Positions 1 through 8,900 of a DNA stretch of 17,639 nt are shown here, in pieces (position 1 is the stretch's first letter; each line of letters begins with the position of its first letter). A program made the position numbers and the translations under genes. The notes under the pieces were generated by a model. The model saw nothing but the letters and a program-made list of their open reading frames with translations. It was not told where the DNA came from and ran no database searches. The stretch lies in assembly GCA_946629405.1 (NCBI GenBank), contig CAMOXW010000094.1:1-17639 (forward strand), in the 5' to 3' direction. The DNA is from an uncultured Ruminococcus sp. (GTDB taxonomy: Bacteria > Bacillota_A > Clostridia > Oscillospirales > Ruminococcaceae).

Positions 1-16
1 GTCCTGGGCTTATTAT

Positions 17-47
17 AAAAAACAGGGCGACTCCGGAGAGCCGCCCT
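17..47 (-). terminator. Rho-independent terminator after the CBM4-GH9 cellulase gene
   Basis: Read on the minus strand, a GC-rich hairpin (arms 24-33 and 38-47, loop 34-37, one A:C mismatch at 30/41) is followed by a run of six T (17-22). It begins 28 bp after the stop codon of the GH9 gene. The apical part of this hairpin is nearly the same as in the terminator at 5883-5911. Confidence 0.9.
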
Positions 48-75
48 TCGTGTGAGCATTAATTAGTCGATCGGA

Positions 76-3000
76 TTAGTCCTTAACGGGCATATCAGCC
101 TGTGAAAGAACCTTAGCGTCGAGCTGCTGAACGATGAATGCATCTCTTGCGTTTACATCACCGTCAGTGTTACAATCGCAGTTGTCCAGAGCCTTTTCAG
201 ACAGAGGATACTTGTTCTTGTTTACTGAGTACTGGAGAACCATAACGATATCAGTTACGGAAACTTCGCCGTTCTCATCAGCGTCGCCCCAAACCTTGTT
301 TGTGTCCTCAGATGTAGATGTAGGCTGAGGAATATCACCGCCAGCAACGTCATCCATGAATGAAGACATCCATACCAGAGGAGCGTTCCAGTTGATTGTG
401 ATCTCGTTTACAGACCAAGCCTCAGCGGAGTCAACGTAGCACTTCTGGTTAGCCAGAGCGCCTCTCTTGTAGCCCAGACCGCCGATGTAAGGATCCTGCA
501 TACCTGCGCCAGGACCACCGGAAAGGATGCCCTTAGGTGCGAGCGGGAAGTCAGGATCGATGCCGCCAGCCCAGAATCTGTGGTGAGGATATGTCAGGCA
601 AGTCTCGCCCCAACCAGAAACGTAAGAGAAGTCAAGACCGTTACGTCCGAAGATGTAGTCCATAGCCTCAGCAGCACCATTGAGGTACTTAACGTCCTTA
701 GATGCATCGTAAGCGTAAGCCATAACGATAGCGTTGTTGATAACGAAGGAGTTTGAACCCCACTCATAACCAGTAACCTTGATGCCCTCGCCGATATTTA
801 CGCCGTCCTCGAAAGTTGTTCCGTAGTAAGGAATACCCATACCCTGCTTGCCCTGCTCCTCAACGTAGGAGTCACCAGCAGATACGATAGAATCAACAAC
901 CTTCTTAGCGTTAGCGTCAGTGAGCTTATCCTGGTTCAGGTACAGTGAGAGAGTACCCAGACCGGAAGTACAACCCCAGTTGAAGGAGCTGAATGAGCCC
1001 TTATTCTCGCCGCCGCCGAGGAATGTTGTCAGGCTGTAAGCCTTGTCAAGTCCGCTTGTATCGTTAGGATTGGAGTAAGCTTCCAGATCCTTGAGGTACT
1101 CGTCCTTGCCAGTTGTGATATAAAGCTCACAAGCAGCCCAATACATATCGTCCATAACGTAAGTATCACCGTAAGGACCACCGCCGATAGCCTGATCCAG
1201 AGGTGCGAACTGAGGATCTGTCTGCCAGTCACCCTTAGCAACTGTGTAGCCAGTACCGGAGTTCTTAACAGCAGCGTAAGCCTTCTCAGCAGCTGCCAGA
1301 GCTTCCTTAGCGAATGTAGGATCGTAGTCTTCCCAGAGACGTGCAGCCTGAGCGCCGCAAGCAGCCAGGTTGAATGAAGCAGCATACGTCGGGGGCTTAG
1401 CGATACGAACACAGCCGTCGAAGCCTTCGTACTTCCAAGCGTGGATAGCCAGACCTGTCCACTTCTGGTCGTGGAGCTTGTGGTAAACCATGCCCTCGCA
1501 CTTTGAACCCCAGATAGTATCTGAAGCGGGAACCTGCATATTCATCATCCACTGGAGCTCAACTCTTGCCTCATCGAGAATGTCAGGAGCGCTGTCAGAA
1601 TTCTCAGGGATCTGAACAGTCTTACCGTCTGTCCACTTAGCATCTGTGCCGAGCTTCTTGGACATTTCGTAGATATTCTGGAGTGTCCATACTGAAACAC
1701 CGCCGTTAACAGCGTACTTACCGTGGTCACCGGCGTCATACCAGCCGTATGTACCGTCAACAGTTACGCCTGTCTGAGTCTCAGCCTCAGACTTATAGGA
1801 CTTGATCCAAGCCTTCTGAACCTGAGCAACGTCGGGCTTATGGCCGTACTCTGAGTGTGAAAGCGGAGCCTTGGAATCCGGGTTAGCGAAAGCGTCTACA
1901 TACTTGCCCTCGATCGGAACACCAGAACGGTTCTGGTAGTAGTAGCTCATAGCCTGTGTGAGAAGTCCGTCGTAGATATCGTCGCCGATAGTGAACTCGC
2001 AGGACTCGTTCATTACATACTCAACATCAGTCTTCCAGTTTGTCCACATTACCTTGTCGCCGCTGATCTTTGTATCATAAGCGCCCTTTGTAAGGCCGGA
2101 CTGTGTACCGGAAACACCAACGGTATCCTTTACGAATACAGTATATGTGCCGGGAGTCTGGAGCTCAGAGAAGTCGATGATATGTACGTTCGCACCGGAA
2201 TCCTTGTACTTTGTGAGCAGATTGTTGTTAGGATCGGTGTAGGAAAATGTTGAACCGTTACCGGAATCAGGGTCGTCACCGAATACCTTGGTCTTGCCAG
2301 TGTAAACAGCCTTGCCGGAAGCATCACGAACCTCGAAATCGAGGGGTGTGTCAGCATCTGTTACATATGAAGCCTTCTTAGCGAGCTTTGAGTAATAACC
2401 GACCTGGTTGAGACGAACGTTGCTCTTAGGTCTGATAACGCCGAACTCATTTGTCTTATCCCAGTCGTTCTCGTCAGAAGTGTTGTCGATAAGTGAAAGG
2501 TTGTCGAACTTTACAACAGTGCCAGCCGGGAAACCTGAGTCAGTGTGACCGTATTCTGTTGCTGCCTTAGTACCTGTGGAATCGCCGTAGTGGAAAGCCC
2601 ACTCTGCAACGTCCATAGATGCGGAAGCAGTGAATGTATCGCTGAACTTGAAGGTCTCTCCGCCCTTGAGCTGCTTAGGCTGCCACTCAGCGCCTGCGAT
2701 GTTGTGCCAGAGCTCAGTTTCACCGGAGTAGTTACCGATCTTGGAATAGATCCAACCGTCCTTGCTCGGGGTGATCTCACCGCTTATTGTGTAGGAGTGA
2801 CCTTTAACGATCTTGAGGCCTCTGTGACGGAGCTGAAGATCCCATCTTCCCTCTGTACCGCCGGGGGTTACGATCTCAACGTTGTAGGAACCGCCTGAAA
2901 TCTCGAATGTCTGCTTTGCGGGGTTAGTTTCGCAGGTATGCCACGGAAGACCAACGCCCTCCTCGAAGTCAACCTGACCGAGCTGCTGACCTGCGGATGC

Positions 3001-3090
3001 GCTCATCGGAATGAAAGCAACAGCGCTGGTAGCGAGCATTGCAGCAGCTGTAAGGCTGCCGGTAATAGCCTTTGCTATTTTTTTGTGCAT
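76..3090 (-). CDS. Secreted CBM4-Ig-GH9 cellulase with C-terminal dockerin
   Basis: A 1004-residue extracellular glycoside hydrolase family 9 enzyme that should cleave beta-1,4-glucan while docked on a cellulosome. Modules in order: signal peptide about 1-33 (cleavage after ASA), CBM4-type carbohydrate-binding module about 36-205, CelD_N Ig-like module about 221-322, GH9 catalytic domain about 370-915, short PQPTSTSED linker, dockerin about 933-1000. The GH9 signatures are present: DAGDH at 452-456 with the aspartate pair, PHHR at 835-838, and the Y885-D887-W892-E896-N902-A903 signature with E896 as expected proton donor. Both dockerin calcium loops are canonical (D936-D947 and D972-D983). 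The architecture matches the CbhA/CelK cellobiohydrolase group, so an exo or processive mode is likely but not proven. The frame stays open up to 3225, but the ATG at 3090 is chosen because AGGGAGGG lies 7 bp upstream and the signal peptide starts there; it is preceded by a promoter at 3228-3256. Confidence 0.95.
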   Translation of the reverse strand: MHKKIAKAITGSLTAAAMLATSAVAFIPMSASAGQQLGQVDFEEGVGLPWHTCETNPAKQTFEISGGSYNVEIVTPGGTEGRWDLQLRHRGLKIVKGHSYTISGEITPSKDGWIYSKIGNYSGETELWHNIAGAEWQPKQLKGGETFKFSDTFTASASMDVAEWAFHYGDSTGTKAATEYGHTDSGFPAGTVVKFDNLSLIDNTSDENDWDKTNEFGVIRPKSNVRLNQVGYYSKLAKKASYVTDADTPLDFEVRDASGKAVYTGKTKVFGDDPDSGNGSTFSYTDPNNNLLTKYKDSGANVHIIDFSELQTPGTYTVFVKDTVGVSGTQSGLTKGAYDTKISGDKVMWTNWKTDVEYVMNESCEFTIGDDIYDGLLTQAMSYYYQNRSGVPIEGKYVDAFANPDSKAPLSHSEYGHKPDVAQVQKAWIKSYKSEAETQTGVTVDGTYGWYDAGDHGKYAVNGGVSVWTLQNIYEMSKKLGTDAKWTDGKTVQIPENSDSAPDILDEARVELQWMMNMQVPASDTIWGSKCEGMVYHKLHDQKWTGLAIHAWKYEGFDGCVRIAKPPTYAASFNLAACGAQAARLWEDYDPTFAKEALAAAEKAYAAVKNSGTGYTVAKGDWQTDPQFAPLDQAIGGGPYGDTYVMDDMYWAACELYITTGKDEYLKDLEAYSNPNDTSGLDKAYSLTTFLGGGENKGSFSSFNWGCTSGLGTLSLYLNQDKLTDANAKKVVDSIVSAGDSYVEEQGKQGMGIPYYGTTFEDGVNIGEGIKVTGYEWGSNSFVINNAIVMAYAYDASKDVKYLNGAAEAMDYIFGRNGLDFSYVSGWGETCLTYPHHRFWAGGIDPDFPLAPKGILSGGPGAGMQDPYIGGLGYKRGALANQKCYVDSAEAWSVNEITINWNAPLVWMSSFMDDVAGGDIPQPTSTSEDTNKVWGDADENGEVSVTDIVMVLQYSVNKNKYPLSEKALDNCDCNTDGDVNARDAFIVQQLDAKVLSQADMPVKD

Positions 3091-3227
3091 TGTAATACCC
3101 TCCCTGATTAGAATGTGAATAGATTTACGATAACGCAGCGTCAGTGCAAACACCGCGGTTATACCGTGTACGAATATGACGGAGGCGAAGCTCACATTGA
3201 GCCTGCACAGCCCTCCTATCAACATTT

Positions 3228-3256
3228 ATTATATTATATCGCGCCAAAAAAGTAAA
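3228..3256 (-). promoter_or_regulatory. Sigma-A-type promoter of the CBM4-GH9 gene
   Basis: On the minus strand a TTTACT -35 (3251-3256) and a perfect TATAAT -10 (3228-3233) are separated by 17 bp; a second overlapping TATAAT lies at 3233-3238. Transcription would begin near 3221, giving an untranslated leader of about 130 nt before the ATG at 3090. I see no recognisable riboswitch in that leader. Confidence 0.7.
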
Positions 3257-3267
3257 TAGCTTTTTGG
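3244..3267. repeat. Inverted repeat across the -35 box, possible operator
   Basis: A perfect 7-bp inverted repeat (CCAAAAA at 3244-3250, TTTTTGG at 3261-3267) with a 10-bp spacer that contains the -35 hexamer. A protein bound here would block or modulate RNA polymerase at the GH9 promoter. Only the symmetry and the location are seen; no regulator is identified. Confidence 0.4.
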
Positions 3268-3290
3268 AAATTCGTTCATTCTCCTAATCC

Positions 3291-3311
3291 TGTGCATTCC
3301 ATTTTGTGCAT
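3291..3311. repeat. Direct repeat TGTGCAT upstream of the GH9 promoter
   Basis: TGTGCAT occurs at 3291-3297 and again at 3305-3311, 14 bp apart, about 35 to 55 bp upstream of the -35 box of the downstream GH9 gene. The position would suit an activator, but two 7-mers may be chance. Together with the promoter and terminator, this accounts for most of the 296-bp stretch 3091-3386; no small gene is seen there. Confidence 0.25.
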
Positions 3312-3324
3312 ATTAACAAAAAGT

Positions 3325-3357
3325 AAAAAAAATCAAAGGGAAGTAAACTTCCCTTTG
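3325..3357 (-). terminator. Rho-independent terminator after the GH9-CBM3c gene
   Basis: A perfect 11-bp inverted repeat (3334-3344 with 3347-3357) around two central bases is followed on the minus strand by TTTTTTTT (3325-3332). It starts about 30 bp beyond the stop codon at 3387-3389, so the two GH9 genes are separate transcription units. Confidence 0.92.
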
Positions 3358-3386
3358 TGAATTGAATATTAATTGATTAATTCATA

Positions 3387-5756
3387 TTAAAGTTCAGGAA
3401 TAAGTCCTAACTTAAACTTCTGGATAAGGAGTGCATCCTTGTTTGTAAGGCCGTCGTTATTGCCGTCAACATCACCGTTTTTAACGCCCTCGGAGCTTAT
3501 GCCATCCTTCTTGCCCTCACCGTATTTGTCAGGATTTGAGATAGCCTGCATGATGAGTACAGCGTCAGCCATATTTACCTGTCCGTCGCAGTTTGCATCA
3601 CCGCGGAGGTAGTTGTCTGAAGGCTGTGTGGTTTCGGAGGAAGGATCTGTAGGACGAACTATCGGGTCATCGCTCGGAGTTGTTCCGTCGGGCTCAGTAC
3701 CCCATACAAGAGCACCGTCAACATACATTGTGATGTGCTCGTTGAGAGAATCAGCCTTCTTGAGGTCTGTTGCAGTCTCGATACCGCCCTGATACGACCA
3801 GTCATTTGAAGCGTCCCATGAGCCGGCAGTTGACTGTCCGTTCACAGCATCCGGGATAGATATCCTGAACTGTACCTCATCGCGGTGCTCGCTCTGTCCG
3901 GTAGGCTGAATAGCTCTGCCGTCCTCGAACTTTATGCTTGCGTAGTAGGTCATACCTGTCGGATCGCCCTCATATTTATACGGTCCGGAAACGGTAGCAT
4001 AGCCCTGCTCGCCCTCGCTGTACTGCTGAGAGCCGCTCTTGACAGTGATATCGTCGATGCTCAGACCGCCTTCAAGTATCTCAGAAACGTTGATATAATA
4101 ACGGTACTCGATGTCCTTTGCAACTCTTGTCGGCCACGCGGTGTGGTTCATAGCCCACGCCTTGATCTCGGTATAGCTTGCTGCGGGACTGCCGTTGAGA
4201 ACAGCAGCGACCTCCCATTCAGCCCACTTAGGCTTTTCAACAGGCGGGAAATCGGCAAGAGGAGTTCCGCCGTAATCGTCTACCATAGCGCAGAGCGCAG
4301 CGGTATATCCGGCGTTATAGTCGATAGCTACCTCGGAATACTGGTACTGTCCAACGTCATTGACATACTGACCGTCCTTGTCAGGACCGCCGACGAGCGC
4401 ACCGTAAAGCGTGTGAGCATACTCAGTCTGCCAGCCCTCATCACCGCCGGACTCAAGACCGAGGTGGTTCCAATGGTCGTCGTGAACGCCGGAAGCGGTT
4501 CTGTGGTGGAATGCAGAAGGACCGTTCTCGCCCATGCCGAGAACATAGCTGAAATTGTTTGCATTGTCGCCGAAGCAGTAGTCCATCTGTCCCTTTGCCC
4601 ATTCGTTGTACTTAGCCGAAAGTGCAGCATCGTCCTTAAAAAGAGTATCGCTTGCGAGCATTGCGAGGAATGCAGTAGTTGTAGCGTGTCTTGCACTGCC
4701 CCAGTTAAAGAGCCATGCAAGTCCGTCGGGAGTATAGTCTACCTTCTTGCCGCCGTAGCCGTTGGGTCCCCAGTAATCAAGGTGGTGGGAAACATGATCC
4801 TTCCACTCCTGCTCATCGGTCAACTGTGCATAGAGGAAGGCAGCAGCCTGAGAGGTATCGTCCCAGCAGAGACCCCATGTGTACTTGCGGTCTGTGGACT
4901 GGTTCTCCAGCGGGAACGACGGGATATAGTCGTTCTTGACAATACTCATGTACTTCTCGTCGCCGGTTGCTCTGTAGAGCCATAAAGCGGCATACATACA
5001 GTCGTCTACCCATGAAGTTGTGGGATAGAAGTTCTTCTGAGTACCCTGATCCTCGTTGCTTCTTGTAGCGTCAGCGGAAGCAAAAAGGCTCTTGGCGTGG
5101 CTGAGGTATTCAGCGGCCTTTTCAGGCTGAGTGTCCTTGAAGATCATGTAGCCCTGTGCAAGAGCTGCCGCAGAAAGAGCGACTGTCGAGGAGTCTGTGA
5201 TAACGTCGTAGGGACGCACCTCATCGCCTGTCTTGAGCTTGTGCTTTCTCATGTATACCTCGGCGCTGCACCATACAACGTGGTCGTCGCTGTCGCCGAT
5301 AGTTCCGATCATTTTTCCGTCGCCCTTATCGCAATTAAGAACGTAGTCCATGCCCCACTGGATATTGTTCCTGTAGAGTTCACCCATACCCGCCTTGTCA
5401 ACAGCGTCCTTGTACTCGATATAGCCCCATGCCAGTATCGAAGCAGCATAGGCGTTTGTCAGAGTGAACTTGTAGTGATCGCCAGCATCAAACCAGCCGC
5501 CGTCAACCACATCGGAAGGAGTTCCGTCCTCCTTGACCATAGAGTCTGCTCTCCACGAAACGTTGTTCCATGACGGGAGAATACCTGCCTGCTGCACCTC
5601 ATAGAAGAACATTGACTTCTGGAGAGCCTCAGCATAGTTGTACTCAGAAGCAGCGTCAGCCGTTATCTTTGCCGGGCTTGCAGCCGGGAATGAAGCAGCG
5701 ATACCGCAGGAGAGTGCGAGTGCCGAAGCAGCAGCCGTAATCTTCTTTAGATTCAT
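3387..5756 (-). CDS. Secreted GH9-CBM3c endoglucanase with dockerin
   Basis: A 789-residue cellulosomal glucanase of the 'theme B' GH9 layout, in which a CBM3c module next to the catalytic domain feeds a glucan chain to the active site and makes the enzyme processive. Modules: signal peptide about 1-35, GH9 domain about 39-500, CBM3c about 507-690, Pro/Thr/Ser linker about 691-714, dockerin about 716-787. Catalytic motifs seen are DAGDH at 90-94, HHR at 417-419 and E475 in YSEVAIDYNA. In the second GH9 signature the usual aspartate is N466. The first dockerin loop starts at D720 and is normal; the second (762-774) is one residue too long for a standard calcium loop. The frame is open to 5813, but the ATG at 5756 has GAGGGG 8 bp upstream and starts the signal peptide. 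It has its own promoter (5805-5833) and terminator (3325-3357). Endo-processive action is inferred from the family. Confidence 0.95.
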   Translation of the reverse strand: MNLKKITAAASALALSCGIAASFPAASPAKITADAASEYNYAEALQKSMFFYEVQQAGILPSWNNVSWRADSMVKEDGTPSDVVDGGWFDAGDHYKFTLTNAYAASILAWGYIEYKDAVDKAGMGELYRNNIQWGMDYVLNCDKGDGKMIGTIGDSDDHVVWCSAEVYMRKHKLKTGDEVRPYDVITDSSTVALSAAALAQGYMIFKDTQPEKAAEYLSHAKSLFASADATRSNEDQGTQKNFYPTTSWVDDCMYAALWLYRATGDEKYMSIVKNDYIPSFPLENQSTDRKYTWGLCWDDTSQAAAFLYAQLTDEQEWKDHVSHHLDYWGPNGYGGKKVDYTPDGLAWLFNWGSARHATTTAFLAMLASDTLFKDDAALSAKYNEWAKGQMDYCFGDNANNFSYVLGMGENGPSAFHHRTASGVHDDHWNHLGLESGGDEGWQTEYAHTLYGALVGGPDKDGQYVNDVGQYQYSEVAIDYNAGYTAALCAMVDDYGGTPLADFPPVEKPKWAEWEVAAVLNGSPAASYTEIKAWAMNHTAWPTRVAKDIEYRYYINVSEILEGGLSIDDITVKSGSQQYSEGEQGYATVSGPYKYEGDPTGMTYYASIKFEDGRAIQPTGQSEHRDEVQFRISIPDAVNGQSTAGSWDASNDWSYQGGIETATDLKKADSLNEHITMYVDGALVWGTEPDGTTPSDDPIVRPTDPSSETTQPSDNYLRGDANCDGQVNMADAVLIMQAISNPDKYGEGKKDGISSEGVKNGDVDGNNDGLTNKDALLIQKFKLGLIPEL

Positions 5757-5780
5757 TTTAATTACCCCTCTCAATAAATT

Positions 5781-5794
5781 GGCAATAATTTGCC
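5781..5794. repeat. Inverted repeat GGCAA-N4-TTGCC in the leader of the GH9-CBM3c gene
   Basis: A 5-bp perfect inverted repeat lies just inside the predicted transcript, about 11 bp downstream of the -10 box and about 25 bp upstream of the start codon. Its place just after the start site is typical of a repressor operator. It is short and could be chance; its sequence differs from the repeats at the other two enzyme promoters. Confidence 0.4.
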
Positions 5795-5804
5795 TATCAT
5801 ATTT

Positions 5805-5833
5805 ACTATACATTATTCTTCCCGATTTGTCAA
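5805..5833 (-). promoter_or_regulatory. Strong sigma-A promoter of the GH9-CBM3c gene
   Basis: Read on the minus strand: consensus TTGACA (5828-5833), 17-bp spacer, TATAGT (5805-5810). Transcription would start near 5798, leaving a leader of about 42 nt. This is the closest match to consensus in the window. Confidence 0.88.
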
Positions 5834-5882
5834 GTCCTATTTTATGCAGTTATATGGCAGCACCATGATAAAGCGCAACACG

Positions 5883-5911
5883 AAAAAAGAGACTCCGGAG
5901 AGCCTCTTTTT
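5883..5911 (-). terminator. Terminator after the pectate lyase gene (symmetric)
   Basis: A hairpin with arms 5884-5895 and 5900-5911, a CGGA loop and one A:C mismatch (5892/5903), flanked by A and T runs. Read on the minus strand it ends in a T run 31 bp after the lyase stop codon at 5943. The T run on the plus strand means it could work in both directions, but no plus-strand gene needs it. Confidence 0.9.
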
Positions 5912-5942
5912 CCATAATATCATTATATTTATGGGGGAAAAC

Positions 5943-8900
5943 TTAGGTAAGCGAGTCAACGAGTCCGAGCTTGAACTGCTGGATCTTCAGTGCATCCTTG
6001 TTAGTCACGCCGGATATGCCGTCAACATCGGCATTTGCCTCGCCGAGCTCAGATAACTGGTACTTGTCGGGATTTGAAACGCACTGCATGATGAACACAG
6101 CATCCGCCATATTTACCTGCTTGTCGCAGTTTGCGTCGCCTGCCTCGTAGCCATCGGGAGTGCCGCCGGTAGTTGAGTCGGATGAGCCTGAGGCTGAATA
6201 TACCATGTAGAACAGGTTTGCTGAATCAGCCTTTGTCACACTGTGGCTGCCTGCTGCAAGTTCAACATTTATGATGCCGTCGCCGGATGAGGTATACTTT
6301 ATATCGTCAACCTTGATCGTAGCGGCAGGCTCAACGAATACGAGGGTAAGAGTTCCTGCTGAGGGCGCATTGAAGCTTATAGCGGTAGCTGTTTCAAGCT
6401 TGAGGCACTGTGTAAGGGTCTTGCCTGCGTAGGTAACTGTGCCCTTTGAAGTTGAGAGGTTGCCGCTTATCGAGTAGAAATCGCTTGATACGCCGTTTGC
6501 AGTAAAGTCGTGAACATATCCGCCTGCAACGGGAGTTACCTGTCCGGTCACTGTTGTGGAAGTTGTGGAGGTCGTAGAAGCAGTGGAGGGCGTTGTGGAA
6601 GTTGTACCGGTGTTGTCTGTGGAGGAAGTTCCGGCGTAAGGATTCGGGGTCGATGCCTGAGAAAGACCTGCGCTCATTCTGTAGCCAAGTGTCTTGTAGG
6701 TACCATCAGAGAGGGTCTCAGCGAAGCCGCCGGGTGCAGGAGCACCGCTTGCGTTACGCCAGTTCTTGTGGAAATCCGCGCCCATTGCGGCAACGCTGAG
6801 TGAGATGAAATCTGAATCCGAGGGTGTAACAACTGTGCCTGTAGAGGGCTGTGAACCGTCCGCTGTGAACGAGCCCGAGCTGTAGTAATACTTGTTATTG
6901 TAGTAGAGAGCATTCTTTACAACGCCCTTGAACTTGTCGTTTGAAACCTTGATGCCCGCGGCATTGGTCTTTGATACCTTCGAGGTATTGTAATATGTCA
7001 CGATGTTCTGGATATCGGCGTCTGCCGCACAGCGGTAAACGAAGTAATTACCCTTGCCGTTTCCGCCAATGCCGTTGTTGTAGGCAGTGCAGTTCTTCAT
7101 AACACCAAAGAGCGGGTTGTTGTTGTCTGTGAAGCCGCAGTTCAGGTTCTCGAATGCGAGGCAGTTCTCGATAACGTGGCGTGTGCCTACGCCGCCGCCG
7201 CCGAGCTTGAAGCCGTTACCGTCGCAGTTTCCGTAGCCTCTGCCGTCCTCGGTAAAGCCGTTGCGGAACGCGATGCAGTTCTTTATCGTAACCACGCCGG
7301 TAGGACCGGTAGCTTCCTTAGCATAGAGATCCCAGCCGTCATCGGAGTTATTGTAAGCCATACAGCCGTCGAAAACATTGCCCTGACCGCAGGTGAGCTT
7401 TGCAGCGAAGCCGTCAGCGTTCTCCATAGTAGCATCGTCGCAGTTGTTTTTAGATGTGCAGTTCTTGACGAGGTTGTTGGTCGGCCACTGAGAGATATCG
7501 CTGTAGGAGCCGTTGTATCTTGATATCTGAAGGCCCGTGTCCTGATTGTTGTTGAATACCATCATCTCAACGATGTTGTTGTCGCCTGAGAGAAGCATAC
7601 CGTTGTCGCCTGCATTTGCTATTTCAAAGCCGTAGAAGTGCCAGTAAGAACCGTCAAGCACGAAGCCGTAGCTTGAGCTGGAAACGCTCTCGCCGGAGAA
7701 GTCGAACTTTACATCTGCTCCGGGATAAGCCGCAATAGTCTTGTACTTGCCCGCAGAACCGGCATTGCTCTCGTCTATCTTGATCGTGCTGCTGTACTTG
7801 TAAGTGCCCTCGAGGAGGTAGATATATCCGCCGGCAGAAACGGTCTTTATAGCAGTGAGGACATCTGTAGGCGAGCTGATGCTCTTGCCGTCGCCGCCGC
7901 CGCTGGGTGAAGCGTAGATAACGTTCGCACCGGAAACGGGAGTAATAACTGTGGGCTGTGATGCTGTTGTAACGGTAGTTGTTACGGCAGTCTGTGTAGT
8001 TGTCGTGGTAATGTCTGTAACAGCCGGCTGAGAGGTGATATCAGCGGATGAGCCGTCCTCAGTGAAGCCGCTGCCGATGTGCATGATCTTGTCGGAGTAG
8101 TTCACGACAGCGGTTTTAAGTGCATCGTTTACAGCATAGCTGCTGTCGTCAACAGAATTGTTGAACTGCCACTGGAGATCGCCGCCGTCAACACGTCCTG
8201 CCTTTGCGGTAACGATACCCGGAACGTCCTCAGCCTTGTCAGGAGTATAGCTGTACATAAGGCTGGGATCAGTGTCGAAGTTATTGTAGGAGGTGCCGCC
8301 CTGCTTGCAGGTAACTGACGCGGGGAGCTTCTCATCTCTGGAGGAAGCCTCATAAGCATCGAATTCAACAGCATCCTGCTGATATGTGACATATGCCTGC
8401 TGACCTGTCATGTAGTTGCCGTAGGACTTGATGATACCGCCGTCCTCACTGGAGAAGGTAGCGCCGTCCTTACCGTTAGCCATATCGGTACCCTGCATGG
8501 AGATGAGCATGGGCTTCGCACAATTTCTGAAATAATTGTTCTCAACGAAGCACGAGCCGCCCATCGTCACGCCGACGCCGTACTTTGCATTGCCGTCGAA
8601 GTAGTTGTTGTAGCAGTGAACTGTGCAGGTCCTGATACGCGGGTGACGGGAGTCCGAGTGGTCATACCAGTTGTGGTGATAGGTTATATAATTGCTGGTA
8701 GTTTCTTCCTTCATTCCCTGAAGGTTGCACTTGCCGTTGTCCCAGAAGTGGTTATAGGAATGTGTAACGTAGGTAGATTTTTTGGTATCAAGCGCACCGT
8801 CGCCCTTTACCTGATCGGCATCCGAGCCTGCATCGCCGTAGAAGAAATCGCAGTTGTGTACCCAGATATGGTCATTACCCTGCTGGAGGCCGCAGTCATC

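Noticed and set aside
3091..3225. N-terminal extension of the CBM4-GH9 protein by 45 residues
   Set aside because: The extension would put a second hydrophobic stretch before a complete signal peptide, and the predicted transcript start and ribosome binding site favour the ATG at 3090.
3091..3386. Possible riboswitch or small gene in the 296-bp gap
   Set aside because: Apart from the terminator, promoter and short repeats, I see no conserved RNA core and no coding frame with a ribosome binding site.
3885..4985. 366-codon open frame on the plus strand opposite the GH9-CBM3c gene
   Set aside because: It lies wholly antisense to a certain GH9 gene, has no family resemblance and no ribosome binding site; long antisense frames follow from the biased codon use of the real gene.
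5700..5710. Lipobox-like cysteine in the GH9-CBM3c signal peptide (ALSCG)
   Set aside because: The -3 residue is Ala and not the usual Leu, and a dockerin enzyme is expected to be released, so a lipoprotein is unlikely.
6540..6632. Repetitive block that could be taken for a tandem or CRISPR-like array
   Set aside because: The repeats are degenerate Thr/Ser codons in frame within the pectate lyase linker, with no spacers or equal-length units.
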